Shown: positions 36,401 to 48,400 of the stretch, piece after piece
How the letters are laid out: every line of letters begins with the position of its first letter
Numbering within the stretch: the stretch's first letter is position 1
NCBI GenBank assembly: GCA_006937955.1
Contig: SSNP01000145.1
Coordinates: 187,308-251,307 of the forward strand
DNA length: 64,000 nt
Direction of reading: 5' to 3'
From: Pachypanchax playfairii
Taxonomy: Eukaryota; Chordata; Actinopteri; Cyprinodontiformes; Aplocheilidae
Notes under the pieces: model-generated
Databases searched by the model: none
What the model was told of the DNA's origin: nothing
The model's input: the letters and a program-made list of their open reading frames with translations, nothing else
Translations under genes and position numbers: made by a program

Positions 36401-39400
36401 TTTTGTTCCGCCTCATGTGTATCCACTTTAGCGTCACACTTACGGGTTTCTGTGATTGGTTCTCTCTCAACTGGCTAAGCCCGTCTTCGAAATTGAGAGA
36501 CAGCGGTTAAGATTGCACAACTGTGAGAGCCTGGGAGTGACGTGAGCTCCTTTTAATATGTGGCTCCAGTAACTTGCACAGATATATGATGCTTTGTCTA
36601 CAGAATCTGTAGAGCTCATATAAATACTCATCTGGAAAATGCAACGGATCGATCCTGGGCTGGATGATATGTGGAACCTGTTGCCTTAGAGCTCTTTGAA
36701 GAATCACTCCTCCCTCATTGACAGGGTCACCAATGAGTGGGCACGCCATGGTTATTCTGGAAACAGGCTTCTAATTACTTGTCATTTTATAATTTCAAAG
36801 AAATTGGATTGTAATTGCAAACACGTACATGTGATTGATAACTTACTGACGTGTTGGTTCTCTATATGAACTGCAGCCGTGCCCTAATGCGCACTGCTGA
36901 AATGGTCTTTGCGCACAGAAAATCAGCGTTGTGCTCACAAGGGGAAATCCAAACTGGACAGAATATTTTTTTATTCTGTTGTTTTCCAATGTATTTCAAT
37001 ACATTGGACTGCTTGTTAGCCTGCAACATTCCAGTTCAGGGACACACTTGCTGTACCCGTTATAATGGTTATTTCCTCATCAACGGCAGATATACTGACA
37101 CAACACAGTAAATTGTTGCCATTGCCTTTATGCTGTGTGTAGGTTTGTGTTAAAATGTGACAGATCTTTTATTAAAAAAAGGCTCACACTGGAGGAAAAT
37201 TCATCTGACATTTTTGGCCATCTGATTTTATCATGACAGTCTGAACAGCACAAGGTTCAAGGTTTATATTCAACCCTGACTGATGTCACATTCATGTGTT
37301 TTACTTATTTGGAAATATATCCAATGTATTAAAATGACACAAGCAAATAAAGGGAACGGTTGGTGTGTGTGAGAGGAAGAACAGGCTCATCCTAGTCCTG
37401 CTGGGTACTGTGCTACATGCAGTGGCGCTAATCCACCACTTCATTGCTTGTCAAATGCCGACACAAAATGCAGAAGAAGCCGAACGAAAAGGGGACGTAC
37501 TATGTGACATCATATGGCCTGTCCAATCAGAGAGATGGAGCTAGAATAAGCCCTTAACATTAGCCTGCAAGGGAGCAGGCTAGTCCAACAGTATACTGTA
37601 TGTTGCCATGGTGAATGAGTGACGCTTGACTTCAGCCTCCTTCGTGTAACTGGAATTGAGAAATTTAAGCCAGGATTGGCCTGATAAGCCTGGCTTATGG
37701 AGTAAGCTCGCTTGGTGGAATAGGCCCCTGGTCCTGCTACTTTCCTGGTGTTTACTTTCCTGAAGGCTCTTCACATCATGCTCAGTGATCATTAACTCGT
37801 TTCCAGTTCTGGCAGTGTCTTCCTGTCTGCAGCCATGCGTTCCATTAGAATTAGCATAAGTGTTGTGAGCACCGTTAATGCCGTTAACTGCAGCCTTGAA
37901 GCGGGCGTGGTACATGTTCAGTTTGTTCGCCAGAGACAGGGCCGTGTTCGTCATACCAGATGTTGTTGCTTTATATTCAGTTATTGTTCTTAGTCCCTGC
38001 CATAGGCTCCTAGAGTCACTCTGTTGGAGCTGTGACTCTAGTTTCATTCCGTAGAATTGCTTCACCTCTTTCACCACTTTGTACGTTGTATGATGCAGCC
38101 TTGTACAAGTCCATGTCACCTGAGGCAAGTCCCGTGTTATAGACGACAGTGTGGGATCTCAGAGCATCGCGGATGGTTTTATCCACCCATGCCTTATGAT
38201 AGGGAAATGTTCTGATGGTCGTCTGTACGGTATCATCCGCTAGTTTTCTAATGAATCCCACAACTACTTCCGTAAAAATGCTGATCTAATCAGAGCTGCG
38301 CCAAAACCTGTCTCAGTCTGTGTCATTGAGTGCGTCCTGTAGAGCGGCCATCAATTGGTCAGTTCAGCTCGCAACCTCTCTCTGAACCGGAACTTCCTGT
38401 TTGAGCCCTTGTTTATATTTTGGCATGAGGAAGATGGTGTCATGATAAGATGTCCAAAACGGGGGGCGAGATTGTGCCTTGTAGCCGAGCATTGTGTAGA
38501 AATGATTCAGTGTCCTTCCACCCCTGGTAGGGTAGGTGATGTGTTGATGAAAGTTTGGCGCTACGTGTTTCAGGTTGGCGCTGTTAAAGTCCATCGCTAA
38601 GTGCAGCGTCCCGGTGTTGTCTTGTGTTGTGCAAGAGCCTCATGCACCTCACAAGGCAGTGTTTGTATCCGCTTGAGGTGGGATATAAACGGCACTGACT
38701 ATGACCGATGTGAACTCCCGAGTAAGGAAAAAAGGGCAATATAAGATGGACAGTAGTTCCAGGTTGAGTGTTCAGGAGCATGTGAGAGGAACAATGCTCA
38801 CACTTTTGCATCAGCTGCTGTTAACCATTAAACACACGCCTCCCCCCTTGACCTCCCCGACTCCTGTGTCCTGTCCATGCGGTGAACCGAGAAGAACTCA
38901 GCCGGCTGGATGGCTGAGTCCGGCACCGCTGGGTTCAGCCATGTCTCAGTAAAGCAGAGGAGATTGCAGTCCCAAATGTCTCCTTGGAACTTTACCCTGG
39001 CCCTGAGGTCATCAAGTTTGTTTTCCAGTGACTACACGTTGGCGAGCAAGATGCTAGGCAAAGGTGTGAGATGTGCACAGGCTCTCAGCCTGTTCCTGAC
39101 GCCAGCTCATTTCCCTCGTGGCTGCAGTTTCACATTGCATCCTTTGTTCCCCCTCAGGATCTCACTCAGTTAGCTCGGATTCAGAGTTGAAAATGTCCAA
39201 TTGTGAGTACATTGTATACTAAGAGAGTGTTTCTATCATACCTAATGTACCCCATGGTGGTGATTTTACTGGTTTAAAGTCTTAGGAAGTTTCCTTAAAA
39301 GACAAAAACAAGACAAAAGGGGTCGGAGCAGTCAAGACGGCAGCCGACATCACCAGCACGATCCTTCATGACTTTTATGACACTCTCAAGAAGAGCACTA

Positions 39401-42400
39401 TTTATTTGGTCATAAAATACACAGATGTCTTTCTTGTGATTCATGCAAACACAGTTTGGATCAGTGCATCAAATTGCATCATAGGGTCTTTCTTTCTGAG
39501 GCTCGACCAGTCTGGCTTTCTTTGCTACACAGTATCATTATTTACAGACAGCTCAGACAGCTGTTCAACTTTAGCTGAGAGTGAAATAGGTATATGATCA
39601 CCAGTGGCCCCATTTTACAATATTTCCATCGATCCAAGAGAGGCATGAGCATCTGATGCACAAATACAGTGGTCTAGCCACAAAGTGGTATGCCATGCCT
39701 CATCGATATATGTATATAACTATCATGAGGCAGCAACAGCTTATTTGCTGGAGTATATAAAAGCGTACATGGAACGTCATGACCAAGTGGCTGGCATAGT
39801 ATACAGAAACATCTGTGCGGAGTATGGGCTGGAAACCCCAAGGTCAAAGTGGGAAACACCTCCAAAGGTGGTGGAGAACGACCGAGCAAAGATCCTGTGG
39901 GACTTCCAGATCCAGACAGACAGGATGGTAATGGCGAACCAACCGGACATTGTGGTGGTTGATAAAGAGCAGAGGAAAGCAGTTGTGGTGGATGTGGTGA
40001 TACCAAGTGATGGCAACATCAGGAAGAAGGAACATGAGAAACTTGAGAAATACCAAGGACTCAGAGAGGAGCTAGAGAAGACTTGGAAGATGAAGGTGAC
40101 AATAGTATCCGTGGTAATCGGAGCACTTGGGCCAGTAACCCCCAAACTGGAGGAACGGCTCCAGCAGATCCCTGGAAGAACCTCAGACATCTCAGTCCAG
40201 AAAAGTACTTGGAACAGCTAAAATACTGCGCAGGACCCTCAAGCTCCCAGACCTCTGGTAGTGGACCCGAGCTTGGAACAGGAAAAAACACCGCCCAAGT
40301 GGCGAGAGGGGAATTTTTTTATTTTTTTTATATTATATTATATTATATTATATTATATTATATTATATTATATTATATTATATTATATTACATTATATTA
40401 GGGGTGTAACGGTTCACGGGAATATGTTGAACCGTTCAGTTCAGCCCGTTCATACATTTACAACCAGACGGAAATATATATATATAGTGAGACGACCAGC
40501 ACAGTAGTCTTAGGATAACTTGAGTAAATTAAAAGTGTCCTCCTAGTAATGGCAATTAAAAAAAATCTAATTAATTATAAAATTTCAATATAATTTACAG
40601 TGGGGCAAAAAAGTATTTAGTCAGCCACCAATTGTGTAAGTTCTCCCACTTAAAAAGATCAGAGAGGCCTGTAATTTTCATCATAGGTATACCTCAACTA
40701 TGAGAGACAAAATGAGGAAAAAAAAATCCAGAAAATCACATTGTCTGATTTTTAAAGAATTTATTTGCAAATTATGGTGGAAAATAAGTATTTGGTCACC
40801 TACAAACAAGTACGATTTCTGGCTTTCACAGACCTGTAACTTCTTTAAGAGGCTCCTCGGTCCTCCACTCGTTACCTGTATTAATGGCACCTGTGTGAAC
40901 TCGTTATCAGTATAAAAGACACCTGTCCACAACCTCAAACAGTCACGCTCCAAACTCCACTATGGCCAAGACCAAAGAGCTGTCAAAGGACACCAGAAAC
41001 AAAATTGTAGACCTTCACCAGGCTGGGAAGACTGAATCTGCAATAGGTAAGCAGCTTGGTGTGAAGAAATCAACTGTGGGAGCAATTATTAGAAAATGGA
41101 AGACATACAAGACCACTGATAATCTCCCTCGATCTGGGGCTCCACGCAAGATCTCACCCCGTGGGGTCAAAATGATCACAAGAACGGTGAGCAAAAATCC
41201 CAGAACCACACGGAGGGACCTAGTGAATGACCTGCAGAGAGCTGGGACCAAAGTAACAAAGACTACCATCAGTAACACACTACGCCGCCAGGGACTCAAA
41301 TCCTGCAGTGCCAGACGTGTCCCCCTGCTGAAGCCAGGACACGTCCAGGCCCGTCTGCGGTTTGCTAGAGAGCATTTGGATGATCCAGAAGAGGATTGGG
41401 AGAACATCATATGGTCAGATGGAACCAAAATAGAACTTTTTGGTAGAAACTCAACTTGTCGTGTTTGGAGGGGAAAGAATGCTGAGTTGGATCCAAAGAA
41501 CACCATACCTACTGTAAAGCATGGGGGTGGAAACATCATGCTTTGGGGCTGTTTTTCTGCAAGGGGACCAGGACGACTGATCCGTGTAAAGGAAAGAATG
41601 AATGGGGCCATGTATCGTAAGATTTTGAGTGAAAACCTCCTTCCATCAGCAAGGGCATTGAAAATGAGACGTGGCTGGGTCTTTCAGCATGACAATGATC
41701 CCAAACACACCGCCCGGGCAACGAAGGAGTGGCTTCGTAAGAAGCATTTCAAGGTCCTGGAGTGGCCTAGCCAGTCTCCAGATCTCAACCCCATAGAAAA
41801 TCTCTGGAGGGAGTTGAAAGTCCGTGTTGCCCAGCGTCAGCCCCAAAACATCACTGCTCTAGAGGAGATCTACATGGAGGAATGGGCCAAAATACCAGCA
41901 ACAGTGTGTGAAAACCTTGTGAAGACTTACAGAAAACGTTTGACCTCTGTCATTGCCAACAAAGGCTATATAACAAAGTATTGAGATTAACTTTTGTTAT
42001 TGACCAAATACTTATTTTCCACCATAATTTGCAAATAAATTCTTTAAAAATCAGACAATGTGATTTTCTGGATTTTTTTTCCTCATTTTGTCTCGCATAG
42101 TTGAGGTATACCTATGATGAAAATTACAGGCCTCTCTGATCTTTTTAAGTGGGAGAACTTACACAATTGGTGGCTGACTAAATACTTTTTTGCCCCACTG
42201 TATGTAATATAATGTCTTGATTTGAAATTGACAAGATTCCTGAGAAAACACTTTCTTTAGGTCTGTATTTGTGCCATAATTTGACAGTTGAGGATCCCTG
42301 ACAATTTATGTACACTCACCGGCCACTTTATGAGGTACACCTGTCCAACTGCTCGTTAACACTTAATTTCTGATCAGCCAATCACATGGCGGCAACTCAG

Positions 42401-45400
42401 TGCATTTAGGCATGTACACATGGTCAAGACAATCTCCTGCAGTTCAAACCGAGCATCAGTATGGGGAAGAAAGGTGATTTGAGTGACTTTGAACGTGGCA
42501 TGGTTGTTGGTGCCAGAATGGCTGGTCTGAGTATTTCAGAAACTGCTGATCTACTGGGATTTTCACGCACAACCATCTCTAGGGTTTACAGAGAATGGTC
42601 CGAAAAAGAAAAAATATCCAGTGAGCGGCAGTTCTGTGGGCGGAAATGCCTTGTTGATGCCAGAGGTCAGAGGAGAATGGCCAGACTGGTTCGAGCTGAT
42701 AGAAAGGCAACAGTGACTCAAATAACCACTCGTTACAACCAAGGTAGGCAGAAGAGCATCTCTGAACGCACAGTACGTCGAACTTTGAGGCAGATGGGCT
42801 ACAGCAGCAGAAGACCACGCCGGGTGCCACTCCTTTCAGCTAAGAACAGGAAACTGAGGCTACAATTTGCATAAGCTCATCGAAATTGGACAATAGAAGA
42901 TTGGAAAAACGTTGCCTGGTCTGATGAGTCTCGATTTTTGCTGCGACATTCGGATGGTAGGGTCAGAATTTGGCGTCAACAACATGAAAGCATGGATCCA
43001 TCCTGCCTTGTATCAACGGTTCAGGCTGGTGGTGGTGGTGTAATGGTGTGGGGAATATTTTCTTGGCACTCTTTGGGCCCCTTGGTACCAATTGAGCATC
43101 GTTACAACGCCACAGCCTACCTGAGTATTGTTGCTGACCATGTCCATCCCTTTATGACCACAATGTACCCAACTTCTGATGGCTACTTTCAGCAGGATAA
43201 TGCGCCATGTCATAAAGCTGGAATCATTTCGGACTGGTTTCTTGAACATGACAATGAGTTCACTGTACTCAAATGGCCTCCACAGTCACCAGATCTCAAT
43301 CCAATAGAGCATCTTTGGGATGTGGTGGAACGGGAGATTCGCATCATGGATGTGCAGCCGACAAATCTGCGCCAACTGTGTGATGTCATCATGTCAATAT
43401 GGACCAAACTCTCTGAGGTATGCTTCCAGCACCTTGTTGAATCTATGCCACGAAGAACTGAGGCAGTTCTGAAGGCAAAAGGGGGTCCAACCCGTTACTA
43501 GCATGGTGTACCTAATAAAGTGGCCGGTGAGTGTATATTCTGTTACTTTCATCGTGAATTGTGTAAAATATCTACAATATTTTAAATGCACCAACAGAAT
43601 TCAACTTATTTTGTCATCAGGATTTTGATGGCAATATGGAAGGATTTGATCATGGCAATATGAGCCAAAAAGTGGCAATAATTCTCTCACCCAGCGAGAA
43701 TCCTTCTTTATGAACAAGCCATACTTTCTCTGATCCATACCAGGCCTGCTCTGCTGCAATCTGCTCCTCTGTCTTTACCTGAAAGGACAAAAACTCACAT
43801 TATCCACCATCATGTACAACAAAATAGCTACAGTTATTAGTCATTTGATCCTGTTTCACCAGTTTTCTGAGTTTGACATGAGCAAGTGCTAAGAGGTCAC
43901 TAAAGGAGTTTGTCAATGTACTCAAGGCACTTCACAATGCCATTACAGCCATGTTTCACGGTAAAACAGATTCTGGTTCTGAATGTATTATTTATACGCA
44001 ATTGAATTAATATTCTTAAATATAAGTGTTTTTCACAATAAGATACTGTGTTTTGACCACTACAGCCTATATTGTGTGATTTAGAAAAATTTCCAGCACC
44101 TTTTCCAGATTCCACTCTCTTATTTCTCAACAGTTTTAATATCACAAACAGTTTGATCATAATGAAGCCTCCCTATCTGTGTCATGTGACCTTGTTAGGC
44201 TTAATTCACTGCCCACACTGACCACAGATCTATTCTAACAACATCCAAAAGATTTCTACAAATGGAAGAAAAGCTTTTCAGATATTTTAACACAAAAATG
44301 ACTGGGACCAAAAAAAATATGTAACAGCCATTTAAAGTTGTTCAGCATACCTAGTCGCTTCAACAAACACTTCTACTACTACTACTACTACTACTGTCAT
44401 TTAGCAGACGCTTTTATCCAAAGCGACTTACATTGAGAGAACATACAAGCAAGAATTCAAAGAGAAGGAAAAAAAAATATAAGGAGGCGGACTGTTTGGA
44501 GTCCAGTTTAATTCCGACGCTGATACATCAAGTGTATCAATTTTTTTTTTTTTTTTTTTNNNNNNNNNNCTGAAGGTGGCGATCCCTCATCCACGCCGAG
44601 ATATCTGAGAGGCAAGCAGATATCCGCACTGAGACGGATGTATCGTCTGGAGGGAACGAGAGGAGGAGCTGAGTGTCGTCAGCGTAGCAATGGTATGAGA
44701 AGCCATGGGAGCGAATGATCTCGCCTAATGAGGTGGTGTATAAAGAGAAGAGGAGAGGACCAAGGACCGAGCCCTGCGGGACACCCGTCGCCAGCTCATG
44801 CAGACTGGACATCTGTCCATGCCACGAGACTCTGAAAGATCTTTCCGCAAGGTACGAGGTGAACCACGAGAGGACCGGTCCCGAGATGCCAAGCTTAGAT
44901 AGCGTCGAGAGGAGAACGAGGTGGTTGACGGTGTCAAAAGCAGCAGACAGGTCAAGGAGTACGAGTACTGAGGAGAGACCAGCCGATCTGGCAACCCGTA
45001 GTGACTCTGCAACTGAGAGAAGAGCGGTTTCAGTGGAATGGCCTCGCTTAAAGCCTGATTGATAAGGATCAAGTTCTACACACAGCCATTAGCAGAACTG
45101 AGATGTCAATTCATCAAACAGCTTCTGGCTTTATGTGTTGAATCAGAAATTTCTCTAGAAATTAATAATAAAGCTATATCCACTTAGGTGAAACAGAGAT
45201 ATAGTACCCTCAATCGATGCTCAAGATAACTATGTGCTAAAGGAGTGAAGGCATTCAGATCTTCAGCAGCATCACGATACACATTCCTGGTAAGTGAGTC
45301 AAAAATGACACAATCAATGATCATGAAGACCATGGGATATTTACTACAACAATGTGAATTTAAAGTTAAAATACATCACAAACCAGTTTGATCTCGTGAA

Positions 45401-48400
45401 TGAAGAGAAACCAGTTTGATCTAGTGAATGAAAAAGAAAAATTAAAGAATATACCTATAAAAGAAGTGATAAGAAAATAATTTTAAAACTTAACAGGTGG
45501 GAAGTTTAAATTACTACCTATATGCCACTAAATTATTTATGAAAACATTCCATTCCAAAACATTCCAAAAAAAAAAGCAGGCTGTAAGCAAAGGGGTGGA
45601 AAACAAAATAGCAAAGCACGCCACAGTGTAGGGTGACTGTGGCGAGCAGGAAAATTAATATGAGTCACGCATAGCGCAGATCACACCTGGGGTTGTTTAG
45701 CTGCAATATGAGATGCCTTGAGCGGGACAAAAGGATCCTCTTCCATCAATCCCTGGAGATTTTGCCAGCATTAAAAAGTTAAAGAGCACAGATAAACAAC
45801 TTATCACACAGTCACAACACAGCTAAGAATCACAATAAAATGAAGCATCATCTGCATAAACTTGTATTTTTCATCTGTCGCACAGGATCGATCTAGAAGA
45901 ACAATCAATGGTCCTGTTCTAACCATTCTGTTTAATGTAAGGCAAATATGCAAACCGTTGTAATTCCTACACCATTCACCTGATTTGGATGTAAATACCC
46001 TTAAATTAAAACTTACAGTCTGCATTTATAGCACGTTTGTTTCATTTCAAATCCATTGTGGTGATGTACATGCTAAATGCTAAATATCTCTGGCACTGAG
46101 GGGGATATGAAATCAAAGTGGCTGGCACTGAATGAGTTAATAATAAACTGGACTGGAGCCACAACACTGATGCTCTGTACAGGAAGGGTCAGAGCAGACT
46201 ACCTGCTGAGGAGGCTGAGGTCATTTGGAGTCCAGGGAGCACTGTTAAAAACCTTCTATGACACTGTGGGCTTGAGTCATTCTTTACAGTGTGGTATATT
46301 GGAACAGTAGTTTATCAACAGCTGACAGAAATAGGTTGGATAAACTGATCAGGAAGGCCAGCTCTGTCTTGGGACACACCCTGGATCCAGTGCAGGTAGT
46401 GGGGGACAGAGGGGCTCAGGCCAAAATAACATCTCTGATGGACAGAGTCTCCCACCCCATGCATGTCAAATGTTGCTGAACTGCAGAGCTCCTTCAGTGA
46501 CAGACTGCTGCACTCTAGATAAATGAAGAAGCGTTTCCACAGGTCCTTCCTCCCTGCAGCTGTCAGACTGTACAATCAGAACTGCTCCCAACAAACATAA
46601 AAGTTTACATCAGACCCAACCCTCGTCAATACTGCTGTAACTTGCACTTTGATTTTAACAGACTGTACATAATAACTTATTGGAAGCTACACATTTACTT
46701 TTTTCATGCACAGTTCAATGCAAAATCTGTACTTTTCAATTTCAATTTTATCCTAACTACTTTAAGAACAGCACAGTATTCTGTTTTATAACTATGATAC
46801 ATGTTGTAGATACTTTTTTCTTGTAAACATTGTGTGTGGTTCTGTTATGTTCTGTGTCCTGTTCGGTTTGTAAATCTGTTTTGTATATCCGCTGCTGTTA
46901 CAACCAAATTTCCTCTTGTGGGACAATAAAGGATTATTCTATTCTATTCTATTCTATTCTATTCTATTCTATTTACTGTGGGTAGAGTTGTGTGTTTGTA
47001 CGAACAATAATTTCACAAAAGACTGAAAAGCATAGTGTCTTTAACATCTACTTTCACTTTAAAGAGGCCATTTCACAAAGATTTTATGACTTTGTGGTTA
47101 TTTCTTAAGTATTAACCTGTAATATGAAACATTTTATATCTAAAAAAACGCTAGGAAACACTGATTAACAGACCTTTCAATCTCTCTGCATCAAAATTCG
47201 ACTGGCTTCAGTAGCAACTCATTAATTTTCATTATTCCAATTTGCTGGACTTAGATTGGCTAACAAACTAGCCTATGAAATCAAGGTATACTGTTTCCTG
47301 CCCCGCTGTGCATGGCAACAGCTAATGTACTCTATTCCGGTTTGCTACGTCTTATGCCATGCTACCCCCAAGAAAGGTACAAATTCTTGTCTCTGGGGGT
47401 GTACCCTATAGTCCAGGTCCATTTTTGTACCTTATGAAGTTGTTCCACTAAAACAGTAAAATTATGCCCCGTTTTGAAGTCTAAAACCAAAATTCCGAAA
47501 CATAATATTATAGTATTGAAAATGATGCCAGAAACGTAATAAAAGGGAGATTAACCAGCCATGGCCAGGGTTGCACTTGCAGTTGAAACGGTACAAATTT
47601 GTACTTTATATCAGTTTGAACCCTCAGAGGGGCATTTCTGGCCTTTTAAAGACCAATATTGAACTTATGAGGGAACATTTTAAAACAATTTACTTATAGG
47701 TACAAAAATGTTCTTGTCTCGTACCTCTATTTCTGAGAGTGTTGAAAAGCCCTTTGGGTGTGTCCAAACATTTGTCTGTCGCTCTGACATTGCAAAGAAA
47801 GTAAAAATAACATCATATTTGTTCTTGTCCTGGGAGCGTTTCTTAGATAGGTAAAATGTATTTGTATTGGAAAAATATAGAAACAAAAAATAATATTTAC
47901 TGTTTATTGAAGTCAAGACTGTGGAACAGCACATGCGCAGAAGGAATCGGTAACACATCTCAACAGACAGCATATTTCGACAGAACACCGGTTTGATCAA
48001 TGGCTGTCTGATATACAGCTGTTTATGATATTCTAATTTTGCTTTTAACAGCTGGGTGGGAAAAGTGAAAAAGCTATTTAGTACTGCTTTAAACGTGAAA
48101 CAGTTTGAATGTCGCTGTCAGTAAAGCTGGACGCATTTTGCCATGCCCAATTCAAAATCCTTTGAAAAACTAAATTTTCATTACATTTTATATGAAAAGG
48201 GTATCAGGAAGTGGCCTATTTGTTCACAAGCAGATTCCATGAATACCAAAATAAATCTTAAAGGGGGAGGCTAGCTTCAAGCAAATCTGTTAAGACGTGA
48301 AGATGGCTGGTATGTCCTCTATTTTCAAACTTTTTTCTGTTTATCTCATCTACAGACCGCCTCAGCTAACCCACACAGAATCCTGTAAACACTCTTAAAC

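Larger units (their letters stand above)
36010..37729. mobile_element. DNA-transposon block nested in the LINE, with Harbinger-like fragment
   Basis: LINE coding stops at 37729 and resumes at 36009 (minus strand). The block has 8-bp inverted ends CTAGCCTG/CAGGCTAG at 36010-36017 and 37576-37583, followed by about 145 bp of another repeat (37584-37729). Its first 500 bp are a second copy of the repeat found at 51756-52745, and 36507-36749 codes for a Harbinger transposase N-terminus on the minus strand. Bounds and unity of the block are inferred. Confidence 0.55.
34720..39170 (-). mobile_element. LINE (L2/Rex1-like), near full length but broken, with a nested insertion
   Basis: Minus-strand order: endonuclease start near 39060 ([20 protein letters not shown]), [20 protein letters not shown] (38594, GDFN changed to MDFN), linker ([40 protein letters not shown]), a break at 37729, resumption at 36009 with [13 protein letters not shown] and [16 protein letters not shown], then the reverse transcriptase core 35653-35096 with [20 protein letters not shown] and KFADDT. 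The segment between the two breaks (36010 to about 37729) is foreign. The 3' end is around 34720. Sense with myo18a, in the 15 kb intron. Confidence 0.85.

Noticed and set aside
39777..40190. 137-codon minus-strand frame
   Set aside because: Antisense to the R2-like endonuclease fragment.
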